A stretch of DNA of 64,000 nucleotides from Macrostomum hystrix. Taxonomy: Eukaryota > Platyhelminthes > Macrostomidae. A program made the position numbers and the translations under genes. Below are positions 32,101 to 42,100 of the stretch, one piece after another. A model generated the notes under the pieces. The model searched no databases. It saw only the letters and a program-made list of their open reading frames with translations, and was not told the DNA's origin. Numbering within the stretch: the stretch's first letter is position 1; each line of letters begins with the position of its first letter. The stretch spans positions 6,961,501 through 7,025,500 of the forward strand of contig CATNEN010000002.1 in NCBI GenBank assembly GCA_950097015.1. The letters run 5' to 3'.

Positions 32101-35100
32101 CAGACGCAACACCCACAGCAACCCAAACTGGACCTGGGACAACCTGTACTTGTTCTGCACAGTTCGGTTCAGTTCAGGATATTTTATGCCCATATATGCC
32201 CACTGGGTTAAGCCCGCAGCCCGGATACCTGTGTGCCTACTGCTCACCTGTCCTGTTTTATCACCTGTCCGTGTCTCACCCTTTTCTAAGGTCGCCATAG
32301 GGTCGTCGGATTCACCCTTCCACAAGGTCCTTGGATTCACCCTTTCCCAAGGTCATTTGATTCACCCTTCCCCAAGGTCATTTGATTCACCCTTCGCCAA
32401 GGTCATTTGATTCACCCTTCCCCAAGGTCATTTGATTCACCCTTCCCCAAGGTCATTTGATTCACCCTTCGCCAAGGTCATTTGATTCACCCTTCCCCAA
32501 GGTCATTTGATTCACCCTTCCCCAAGGTCATCGGTGCATTTTGACCCGCGAGAAAGTCCTCTGGATAATTGGCCATCAGTTCTCAGCAGAGTGCTTAAAA
32601 TTTTTTTTCAATTCAATGTTAGCTATAAAATATATACATATATATATATTCCCAGCTGATTAGCTGCAAGTACAACTATTTAGGAAAAAGCTTTACTATG
32701 CTCACCTCACAAAAGCAGACTTTGAGAGGCCTGGAGAGTTTCTTGACTTCTGCCGCCAAGAAAAGCGATTTTTTTGTTGATTCAGACCTCAAATTTAGTC
32801 CAGGAGTTGGGAGAAGAAATGAGAAAATGAGGAATTTTCGGTAAATTCAAAACTAAGCGAAGATCTGTGGCGTGAGTAGAAATTCTTCTAGTCTTAGAAG
32901 TTATGGCAGTCCTATAATTAAACAGTATTTGTCGGTTACAACCGATCATAGAGCTTGAGTTGGTCCTATGGGCCACATGTACAACCAGTTGTACAGCGCT
33001 TCCAAGCCTGTGTACAGCTGTTCAGTCCGTGGACTGCCGGGTCAACTGGCTTGCTCAAAGACTAATGGTCCAGCCAAATGTGTCCATCACGTCGCGAGAA
33101 CACACTCACAGGTGATAATTAGCATGAGCAGTTTCTCTCCGCAGGTTAATTAGCATACAACAGTGTCATTACAGCGACATTTGCACGGAGGAAGTAACTA
33201 TATAAATGTTTTAATTAGACTCCTCTTAAGTTCTCTCAAATTGGACATCCTGTGCCTTGCCTTACCTGAACTCTCTTACGCACGTGTGTGTGTGTTTTTG
33301 TGCTAAAAAAACTCCATTTCAATTTGCCCTAATATGAGACTAGCCTTTATGAGCTTAAAGCATGCTTATATATGACCATCAATTAACAATTGAAGCGGTA
33401 ACAAAATCACCGTTCTCCGGTAATTTACATGTACTTTAAAAATAGCTTACCCCACTTAAGCTCCACATTATTGTATTTTTCGTTGTCTTCGTCGTTTAAA
33501 AAATATTTTTAGGTTATCAATAGCATCAACCTGTCAATTAGTCTAGTCTCAGATAAATGTCACCCTGCCATTCACACAGCTTCAGATTAATGTCACCCTG
33601 CCATTCATACAGCTTCAGATTAATGTCACCCTGCCATTCACACAGCTTCAGATTAATGTCACACTGCCATTCATACAGCTTCAGATTAATGTCACCCTGC
33701 CATTCATACAGCTTCAGATTAATGTCACCCTGCCATTCACACAGCTTCAGATTAATGTCACTCTGCCATTCACACAGCTTCAGATTAATGTCACTCTGCC
33801 ATTCACACAGCTTCAGATTAATGTCACTCTGCCATTCACACAGCTTCAGATTAATGTCACTCTGCCATTCACACAGCTTCAGATTAATGTCACTCTGCCA
33901 TTCATATGGCATCAGTGAAATGCCACTCTGCCATCCAGACAGCTTCAGAGAAATGTCACTCTGCCATCCAGACAGCTTCAGAGAAATGTCACTCAGCCAT
34001 CCAGACAGCTTCAGAGAAATGTCACTCTGCCATCCAGACAGCTTCAGAGAAATGTCACTCTGCCATTCACATGGCATCAGTGAAATGTCACTCTGCCATC
34101 CAGACAGCTTCAGATTAATGTCACTCTGCCATCCAGACAGTTCAGAGAAATGTCACTCTGCCAAGTTAAAAGTGCACATGCACACTTCCTCACCTCTCGT
34201 GCTGCCTACTGGCGCGGTCCTCCTTGGCCTGCGCTTTCATCTGCTGCACCTCGATGGTGTCCGGCTTACGGCGGCGCATGTACAGCTCGTGGTTGCCCAT
34301 GCACAGAGCCAGGATGCGCTTGTTGATGCGCAGCCGCGGGGCGAAGAAAATGAAATCCTGCGACGGCGGTGAGGAGAGGAAATCCCTGTTACAGAACGAA
34401 GGGAATCCCTGCTGGAGAATGAAGGGAATCCCTGCTGGAGAATGAAGGGAATCCCTGCTGGAGAATGAAGGGAATCCCTGCTGGAGAATGAAGGGAATCC
34501 CTTCTACAGAACGATGGAAATCCCTGCTACAGAACGACGGGAATCCCTTCTACAGAACAAAGGTAATCCCTGCTACAGAACGAAGGGAATCCATACTGGA
34601 GAACGAAGGAAATCCCTGCTAGGAAGCGAAGGGAATCCATGCAAGAGAACGAAGGAAATCTGTGTTAGAGAATAAAGGGAATTTCTGCTACAGAACGAAG
34701 GGAATCCCTACTACAGAACGATGGGAATCCCTTCTACAGAACGAAGGTAATCCCTGCTACAGAACGAAGGGAATCCCTGCTACAGAACGACGGGAATCCC
34801 CTCTACAGAACGATGGGAATCCCTGCTACAGAACGAAGGGAATCCATACTGGAGAACGAAGGAAATCCCTGCTAGGGAGCGAAGGGAATCCATGCAAGAG
34901 AACGAAGGAAATCTATATTAGAGAATAAAGGGAATTCCTGCTACAGAACGAAGGGAATCCCTACTACAGAACGATGGGAATCCCTGCTACAGAACGATGG
35001 GAATCCCTGGAGAACGAAGGGAATCCATGCTTGAGAACGAAGTGAGTCTCTGTTAGAGAATGGAGGGAATCCCTGCTGGAGTATAAAGGAAATCTCTGCT

Positions 35101-37223
35101 AGAGAACGAAGGAAATCTGTGTTAGAGAATAAAGGGAATTCCTGCTAAAGAAGGAATGAAATCCCTGGTAGAGAACGAAGGGAATCCATACTGGAGAACG
35201 AAGGGAATCCATACTGGAGAACGAAGGGAATCCATACTGGAGAACGAATGGAATCCATACTGGAGAACGAAGGGAATATCTTTTAGAGAATAGAGCGAAT
35301 CCCTGCTGGAGAATGAATAGAATCCCCGTAGAAGACAGAAATTACTGTTAGAGAGAGTAAATTCCTATTTGTGGCTCAATAAAAGAAGGATATCCCTATT
35401 AGAGAAGAGAACTCCCCGTTGGAGAAGGAGAATCTCAGTTAGAGAAAGGTATTCAATGTTACAAATTCCTTGTTAAGGAGATGTCATTCCAAATTGGAGA
35501 GTACTGGAAAACTTCGGAATGCTCAGCAGGACAGGGCAGAACAGCAAATTCTAAGTCACGTGATCTACCGGAGCCCGGCGATCATTCGGCTTGATGATGA
35601 ACTTTTTGTCGCTGAAGGAGATGTTTCGAATCTCGGACCAAGGAAAACCGATCTTCGGCGTCAGCTTGTCCTCCTTTGAGTAGACATTGAGCCCCAGCGC
35701 GTCGATGCCCAGGTAGAGCTCTGTGCCCTTCTTGTTCTTGATCTCGAAGTAGTTGACGCCGTACATCTCCAGGTCCTGAGCCACCTTCAGGAATTCCAGC
35801 ATCGCGTCCTCTTTCAGACGGCCGCGCATCTCGCGGTACCAGTTGACGATCTTGTCCTCCCAGTCCTGCTTGGACAGGCTGTGCTGCTCCAGCACCCCAG
35901 CTGCTATGGGGAATCTGGTGCCCTCTGCGTGGCTCAGGAAGCCGGGCGGCTGAGTCTCCGGATTGTAGTCGCCGAATTTCACCTGTCCGATAGGCAGACA
36001 TTCAACAGAGCTTAAACAGACCACAAGATAGATAGGTAGATTAATAGAGCTATAGCTAACCCTGTGTCTTTCTAAAAAATACTTCTCTTAGATTACACCT
36101 CTTAAACCTGTGACCTCATTCTTCGTTCTAAGAAAGGTGTTGGGCTCTAGCAGCAATGTTCCAGAGCTCGATTCCACGGCGAGGCAAATTTAATTTCGTT
36201 TTGAGGCTCGCCATGCAATTTACGCATTTGAGGACCAACCTCCAAGGCGCAGTGAAAATGCACACTGTCTGATGATGAGAAAGTCAAGACTGATTTGTGA
36301 CCTGTGGGATTTTGTACCTGCGTACCGTATCTGTGTGCGTGTGTGCTCCTCACAGGCTGTCTAGTGTCACCAAATGATGTGCCACAGCCCTCCGGTAAAT
36401 ATTTTTTTTCATGACCAAGCGACAAAAATTTACGTGATTAAACAGCTACTACAGGCATTCACTAACCAATTGCATCTGAGATGGGAAAATGCATATAGTT
36501 TTACCTGACAGGCTATGCTGGCCAGGAGCACGGCAGTCTCTGGTGGACAGTAGATCTCTCCACTGAGAATGTCCTCCTTGACTTGCAGGTAGAACATTCG
36601 CTGCGTCACCTCTTGAATGAGCTCCTCGCAGGCGTCTTCCGGGTAGAATTTCACCCGAAACTCGAAGGCCAGCGGGCCGTCCTTGGGCACGTCCTGCTGC
36701 AGCACTTTGTTGTTGAGCTTGAGCCAGGCGCTGAAGCCCTTGCTGTCAGTGAATCGCAAGCCGAAGTACCAGATTTCGCGGAGGCCGATGGTCTTCACGA
36801 CCTATTTGTGTTTGTTTTTGATTTGTAGCTAGGCCTTAAAAATAGAAACAGTAAGGCAGTATGGTCGTATATTATCACTGTCAACATCTGGATTCTAGTC
36901 CATTTAAGGATGCCGACCTTCAAGTCCTGAGTCCGACGCTCTAATCACTAGCGTTTGTAGAGTGTATAGACTCCAAAAAAGGACACAACTTAAAAAGTTA
37001 CCTGATCAAACAGTTGCTTTCCAGTTGTGTTGGGCTGAATCGTAAACTCCAGCTCAGCATCCATCGTAGTGACTCGAACGTTAACCTAAAGTTATTTCCA
37101 CGAAAGACGAATACAGAATGTGGTTTTTCGGACTAAAAGCTTAAAAAAGTGCTAACTCAATCGTAATTAACATATTTTAAGCAGTTCAGTTACAGGCATT
37201 TAATTACTTACCGGTCGTACCAT
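26180..37223 (-). CDS. ezrin/radixin/moesin (ERM) protein
   Basis: Links cortical actin to membrane proteins. Eight coding exons: 37212-37223, 37002-37085, 36505-36801, 35569-35982, 34194-34357, 27929-28181, 27332-27644 and 26180-26454, all GT-AG, joining in frame to 603 residues. The first exon encodes only MVRP. The FERM domain (about 1-295) is very conserved ([70 protein letters not shown]). A charged coiled coil follows (about 300-440; shorter than the usual 170 or so), then a Pro/Gln-rich linker and the C-terminal actin-binding domain. The regulatory threonine is present as [16 protein letters not shown] (about T584), so it is ERM and not merlin. An acceptor-like TATTACAG lies 29 nt before the ATG. 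Introns hold seven arrays or repeats. A stub of the last exon is duplicated at 19883. Confidence 0.96.
26794..26875 (-). other. candidate cassette exon in the last ERM intron
   Basis: GC-rich island in AT-rich intron, bounded by ACCTCAG| and |GTGTTTGC. Its open frame ([19 protein letters not shown]) is phase 0 in and phase 1 out, so it fits the last exon. Exon 7, however, ends in phase 1, so simple inclusion after exon 7 would shift into a stop. It could be an alternative first exon, a poison exon or chance. Confidence 0.3.
26961..27295 (+). mobile_element. full-length tRNA-derived SINE
   Basis: The best copy of the family. The head has a Pol III box A (TGGCAGAGCGGTTAAC from 26971) and box B (GAGCTCGATTCC from 27014) at normal tRNA spacing, resembling a Ser/Leu-type tRNA. 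The body includes GAGAGAAGGCTTTGGGGGCT, and the tail ends in CAGCCCTCCTGCAAAAATTATTATTG. It lies in the last ERM intron. Confidence 0.8.
28225..28890. repeat. 20-bp minisatellite in ERM intron
   Basis: About 33 copies of GTTTATTGTTGTTTATCGTG. GT-rich on plus and AC-rich on minus; it begins some 40 bp upstream of ERM exon 6. It keeps all three forward frames open, so the long hydrophobic frames here are artefacts. Confidence 0.96.
29785..30120. repeat. 10-bp minisatellite in ERM intron
   Basis: About 33 copies of AAAACCACAG, with AAAACCGTAG as the main variant. The short A-tracts recur every 10 bp, which is close to the helical repeat. Confidence 0.96.
30283..30450 (+). mobile_element. dispersed repeat, copy 1
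   Basis: Nearly matches the reverse complement of 44148-44316. Shared words include CACTGCGCCTCAGTGC and CTTGCCAGGCCTTCAAACTT, with CATCATCTCCA and CTTCGGTGGT further on. The element type is not recognised; there is no coding capacity. Confidence 0.75.
30535..30757. repeat. 18-bp minisatellite in ERM intron
   Basis: About 12 copies of ACTTGACAATCTACAGAA. The period is a multiple of three, so frames on both strands stay open. Confidence 0.94.
31555..31620 (+). mobile_element. SINE head fragment
   Basis: GGGGTTGAGTGGCAGAGCGG box A followed about 40 bp later by a GAGGTTCGAGAG box B. It is the tRNA-like head of the same SINE family without the body, inside the large ERM intron. Confidence 0.55.
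32280..32535. repeat. 25-bp minisatellite in ERM intron
   Basis: About 10 copies with core TTTGATTCACCCTTCCCCAA. Very uniform, with CCCC to CGCC as the recurring variant. Confidence 0.94.
33545..34170. repeat. 33-bp minisatellite beside ERM exon 5
   Basis: About 19 copies of a 33-bp unit with core AATGTCACTCTGCCATTCAC. Exactly 11 codons long and stop-free on both strands, it generates false frames of 271 (+) and 179 (-) codons. It ends about 25 bp from the donor side of ERM exon 5. Confidence 0.95.
34375..35300. repeat. 23-bp minisatellite in ERM intron 4
   Basis: About 38 copies with core GAATCCCTGCTACAGAACGA, and a decaying fringe to about 35470. Internal blocks recur: the run around 34565-34680 is repeated at 34830-34945. 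Confidence 0.94.
36150..36405 (+). mobile_element. 5'-truncated SINE copy
   Basis: Starts at the box B region (GAGCTCGATTCCACGGCGAG) and follows the 26961 copy through ACCAACCTCCAAGGCGCAGT and GTGTGCGTGTGTGCTC to ACAGCCCTCC. It lies in the ERM intron between exons 3 and 4. Confidence 0.75.
36895..36955 (-). mobile_element. tRNA-like relic
   Basis: Minus strand reads AGTGATTAGAGCGTCGGACT and then CAGGACTTGAAGGTC, like the D- and anticodon-arm region of a tRNA(Lys)-type SINE head. The box B is degenerate. It cannot be a functional tRNA. Confidence 0.4.
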
Positions 37224-38960
37224 TTTTGTTGCTTTTAACTTTGCCGGAGAACCTGTAATATTTAGGCAGAAAAATACCAAATCAAGTTGCAAGTTATAAA
37301 TGAAATAGAGCGTATGATACACGTGAAGGTTAAATATTTTCTGCTACGGACAAGGTTAGAATTGTTTTAAAATAAGGGCTCCATTCTTTAGACAATAGAT
37401 CGGTTGTAAAATTATTGTTTAAACTAATACAGCGGCTGCATGGTAAACCTGCATAGATAGCGAAAAAAGCCCCTGTTTGAGTTGCATAATTTAAAGCCAG
37501 CTAGCTAATTTTTATGTCCTCTAGTAATCAAATGGTCTAGCAAAAAGAAGGAAAAAATGCTGCACAAATTCAGCTTAACGCAAGCGTTTTTATCAGCAGG
37601 AAAAAAAATTTGTCAGTCGAAACTAAATGAAAATACTCACAAAAGAATTTTTCACTAAAGTTTTAATTCCAGGTGCTCTGTAGAAAAAAGACTCTAAATT
37701 TTAACTGAAAAATCACGGTTTCAGAGTTTGAACTAGCGAATTTGTGAAATTAATTAAATTTCATTTTAATTTTCGTTTACGTGGATAAACAAATATTATT
37801 GTACTTTGTACTAGAGTAATCAAATATTTGACAAAGAAGCTAAGCTAGTGATAATAATTAACTTCTAAATTGATGTTATAGCAATGTATATTTTTAAAAA
37901 GAGTAAGCGTTTTTTCATGGAAAGCGTTATATTTTTATCGTTACATGGCGGCGACACAGCATGGTCACGACGTGCTAAACTAGTAATGATTAATTGATTA
38001 TTATAAAAGCGTAAGACTCTTGAGATCCTGTTATTTGACTATATCTGTGCTTGTGCGTTAGGCCTAGCTACACATGAAATTTATATTCGACGAAAGTCTG
38101 CCAAAAAACTGTTAAACTATATTATGTCTAGGACGCTGAAGCCTAAAGCTATGTCTAAACCAGACGTCGACAAACTTATTAGCTAGCGAAACTAAAAGAC
38201 GACAGCGACTGTAGAATTATGAAAAAGGGTAGAAATGAGACACAGGAGCGATGGAACAGGAAAGAGATGAGACTCGGTAGGCTAGAGATGAGACAGGGAA
38301 GAGAGATGAGGCATTGAAGAGACGAGACACTAGAGAGATGAGACAGGATACTAGGCCTATAGGTGTGGGAAGGGGCAATAGGCTGGATTTGGGAGCATTG
38401 AGGGCCGCATCTGGCCTGCAGGCTGGAGTTTGCTGACCCCTGGTCTAAACTGAAGCATTTTTTAATAAATGAGTTCAGTCCTAAAATGCAGGCTTTAGGA
38501 TTGTTGGTTTTAGGCCACAGCTACAGTTCTGTATTTTTTATCAAGCCTAGAATCAGCTAGATAGATGAATTTTACTGAAAAAAGTATATATCTATCTTTA
38601 TTAACACAGATGACATGCACTTTATCTTAGCTACATAGGCTGTCTTAGGCCTCCTAGGCCTACTAGCAGCAGGACCAAGGAGGCTTTGCTGCTAAATCTG
38701 CTAGCCCTAGACCTTAGTCGGTACCTGGACACTTCATCATCTTACAACTTGTTCATCCAGATGATGATCTGTCCAAAATCTCAGAGGGTGGATGACAAAG
38801 AGACTTAGACTTGTGGACACTTTGTTATCTGTAAAACAAAAGTTTGCAAAGTTAGAACAGAACCACCCCTCCTCACAACATGTTGGCACCTGTCTTGCAA
38901 CTCTTACAATGAAATCAGCTTCGACACCTCTCTTGACAATTTAGAGTGTGAAGTGTGTTC
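37224..38960. other. ERM 5' flank and spacer
   Basis: Upstream AT-rich sequence. Apart from an acceptor-like site at 37252/37253 and the hAT-like end near 38442, no gene is visible. Imperfect GAGATGAGACAGG words run through about 38235-38355. Confidence 0.45.
38360..38442 (-). mobile_element. hAT-type transposon end
   Basis: Read on the minus strand from 38442, it begins CAGGGGTCAGCAAACTCCAG and continues through GCCAGATGCGGCCCTC. This is the hallmark terminal sequence of hAT (Charlie-like) elements. I could not identify the opposite end, so it is a nonautonomous or truncated copy. Confidence 0.55.
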
Positions 38961-40436
38961 GGATCCTAGAATTTTTGTCAACTTTTTTTTCGTCAACTGA
39001 GAGTTGACGAAAATTCATTGGTAGTTGGAATGTTCGTCAACTGCCAATAGGAACAATGGAATCTTCGTCAACTACCAATGAGAAATGTTGAAATTTTGTC
39101 AACTGGGTAGCATTGGATGCGCATTTTACCTCATTTTACTTTTTCGTTTTTCACTTCTAACCTCGACAGTAACAATGCAGTAAACACGTCATTGTTTATT
39201 GTTTATTGTTTTATTTTATAGTAAAATTAATAAAAGCATATAGTCTTCGTCTCATAAAACAGTATTCATTGTCCTCTCTGACCAAATTTTGGAATGTGAT
39301 TTAGCCGGGAGCATTCCACCAAAAGCCTGCGGATAGTAAGATGGCCGTCACGATAATTACACCAATGCCGGTCTGCCAGTTTTTGCAGCTTCTTGTATCG
39401 ACCGCGATGCTGCCGTTGAGTCTGCCCTTGCTGCACCAGTGCTGCCTGAACTGGCACTATGAGAGCCTCATTGTGTAGTAGCTGCAACAAGCTGGGGTAC
39501 AGGCTGATGTTACCTCGCTCTGCTCGTTGCTTCAATCGCCAATGCCACCCCTCACACTCATTGTTCGTGCGAATGGTCTGGTTGTAGACGCTCAGTTCCT
39601 CGCGTTTGGCACCAGGTGGCATCGACATACTCTGCGACTTCGAGAAGGCGTGGTTCGACAATTCCAGCGACAATCTGTACCAGGCCCTCTTCCATGTGCT
39701 CGGCCGGGAGATATGGCAGCGCCATGAGCATCCGGCAGAAAGTGTTCGTACCAGGATCTGCTATATATGCCTGCTGGAGGCCAGCCTGTTGAATGCGACG
39801 GAACACGGCCTGTGCGTAATGGAACAGGCAGCCCTTCAGTGTTGCTTCAGGAAAGACGACACGTAGGGCCTGCCATGCGGCACATTCGAAGTCCAGAACG
39901 AATGCCTGCGGAAGACCGCCGTTCAGTAGTAGGCTTCTAAGGTGCTGGAAGACTGCCAGGTAGTCATGTAGAGCCTTCCCAGACATTAAAGCAATATTCA
40001 TATGCCAACTCGCAAGTCATGTACATCTGCTTGCTAGTTCATGCTCAGATTGTAAAGTTGTCACTATTTAAGACTTTCACTGTGCACATAAGTTCTTCTC
40101 TTCTCGCACTCTAATCTTCCAAGCCATCTACAGTGCACATTGATTTGCATTTACAGTACAATTTTATTAGTGCGATAACCGTCTGAAGCGCTTCACATAA
40201 TTCAAACTTGCATATTAAAATTACATTAAATTAAAGAAACAACGTCACAAACACATGTTGAATACGCAATAAATCGTGCACAAAGGCACTAAGTTCTCCA
40301 ATGCCTTCAGTCTGTCTGTGGAACTTTCGTCAACAGGCAATGGAAGATTTGGAATATTCGTCAACTGCAGAAATGAGGGTTGGAACATTCGTCAACCAAG
40401 TTGACGAAAAAAAAGTTGACGAAAATTCCATAAACC
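38961..40436. mobile_element. MULE-type DNA transposon with TIRs and target duplication
   Basis: The ends are inverted repeats: left GGATCCTAGAATTTTTGTCA, right (inward) GGTTTATGGAATTTTCGTCA, both continuing into CAACTTTTTTTT. Subterminal GTCAAC/GTTGAC words recur several times at each end. The direct repeat GTGTGTTC flanks it at 38953-38960 and 40437-40444, an 8-bp target duplication. It encodes a broken minus-strand transposase. Confidence 0.8.
39266..40001 (-). pseudogene. MULE transposase, truncated and frameshifted
   Basis: Two overlapping minus frames together resemble the C-terminal half of a Mutator-like transposase. The upstream frame has the DFECAAWQALRVVFPEATLK block and the CLFHYAQAVFRRIQ motif. 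The downstream frame has TIRTNNECEGWHWRLKQR, the NN-EGWH signature. A frameshift lies in the overlap near 39600-39640. The N-terminal part, including the first catalytic Asp and any zinc-binding domain, is missing, so the copy should be inactive. Confidence 0.75.
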
Positions 40437-40444
40437 GTGTGTTC

Positions 40445-42088
40445 ACACCTCTGCCCACCACCCCACCCTCATTTTATTGATGATGAACTTGTTTGCTTGT
40501 TATTAGTAGATGACAAACTGACCAAACTTTAAATCATGCCAATTGGCTAGATGACGAAGTTTCCTAGGCCTACCTTCCAAGTGGATGATGAAGTTGTAAG
40601 ATGCCCTAGTTGTAAGAAATGTCATTGTTGTTGAAGTGTCTAGGTGGTGACAATCCATGACTATATAGTCTAGACTTTGAATAATTGATCACATCATGTT
40701 GGTACATTCGAGAAAAAACTGAGACCGTGATATAATGCACACAAAGATATTTTTTTACATTCTAATAAATAAAAATAAATTGAAAATGGGTATATGGGCA
40801 GTGGATCAAAGTCAATTTTCTCTTTTAACCACCTTTATTACTTATTATTATTTGTCATTTTGCTACACATACATTATACTAACCCTGAACACTAAATATA
40901 CAAGCCAATAATTCAATGTGAATGATGCATGTAGAATTGGGTAGGCAACACCAGCACAAGACACTATAGATTTCAATGTAAGCACTGGTACATGTAGACT
41001 GATAGAGTTACAAGTGAAACTGTGTGCTGTCTATATTTGCAAAATTGTTGGGTAAAATTTCAAGTTAAAAAGTTTTTTTTCATTTAAAAGTTATGACTAA
41101 ATTCTTGTTACTTTTGAAATATCCCTCATACTTTCTACAAAGCTAAACCTTTATTATTTAGACACACTTGCCAGCTTAATGCTAATAATGGCTTCTTATA
41201 TTTTATAGCTTTCCAGTTGGTCCTCAATCATTTTTAGTAGCTTTTAACAAGTAGAATGATAATGTTCTACAAAATCATTTTTTATTTTTAATTTACACAA
41301 TTTTTAGTAAAATAGTATCATTAAGTTTTGAATTATTAGGCCTAGCCTACCCTTTTAGTATGAGGCCTTGCCGTTTTCAGACAAAATATTAAGAAATCAA
41401 GTTCATTTGATTTTACTACCCACCATATTTTTCTTGATATTGATAATAATTGGCATGACAGCCATCCAACATGGCTAAAACATACTGTTGTACAAATTTT
41501 TAGTGACTATTCATTTAAACATTAAATCACGTTTAATAATAAACAATACAAGGTATTTAATGCCAGTGTGAATAAGCAGACACTTAACTCTGTGTTGCTT
41601 CAGTTTCACCCAGCTGGATACCAAAATTAAGCTCAGGTTATTGAGGCTATGGACTATGGACTAAGCTGCCACACTTAGCCTTCTGATGCACTGGGATGTG
41701 TCGTAGGCTGCATATCTGGCCTAATTGAGGCAGGTGTAATCACTTATTTATTATTATTCTTTCATTAATTTTATTAGCTTTACAAAAAGGTTTATATTGT
41801 GAATCTTCCTATTTTAGGCCTATCAAACAACTGTTTCAGTTGTTATGCAAAGGTAGTTATTTTGAAGCCTTAATAAATATTTACAGCTATTTTTGAGTAC
41901 ACTTCTTCAGTATTCATGTATGAATTGCGTGAATTTAAATATTTTATTAGTGATATGAGTGATCTTAATTATAGTGATAAGCATTTTTATTTTTTATTCA
42001 TATTTATTGATTATAATTTTTTCCACTAGTTCGCCTATTAGTAGTTTTATAATGCTTTATTTCATACCTCAAACCACTCGCTTTCCAG
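40445..42088. other. gene-free AT-rich spacer
   Basis: Very AT-rich sequence upstream of the RhoGAP gene. No coding sequence, array or transposon is recognised; it ends at the CGCTTTCCAG acceptor-like site before the RhoGAP ATG. Confidence 0.45.
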
Positions 42089-42100
42089 TCAGCCCTGGAC

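Larger units (their letters stand above)
30758..33544. other. large ERM intron, unique part
   Basis: Besides the SINE head and the 25-bp array at 32280, this stretch is unique noncoding sequence with a (TA)n tract near 32632-32650. Open frames here lack any recognisable domain. Confidence 0.45.

Noticed and set aside
33538-34372. 33-bp repeat giving a 271-codon (+) and a 179-codon (-) ORF, like a repeat protein
   Set aside because: The 11-codon period makes both strands open. It lies within an ERM intron and reading continues through the antisense of ERM exon 5.
36895-36955. tRNA(Lys) gene
   Set aside because: The anticodon-arm region is similar, but box B and the acceptor stem are degraded.
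37224-38960. Extra ERM 5' exon or FERM paralogue
   Set aside because: The FERM domain is complete from 37223 onward and no further FERM-like sequence is seen upstream.
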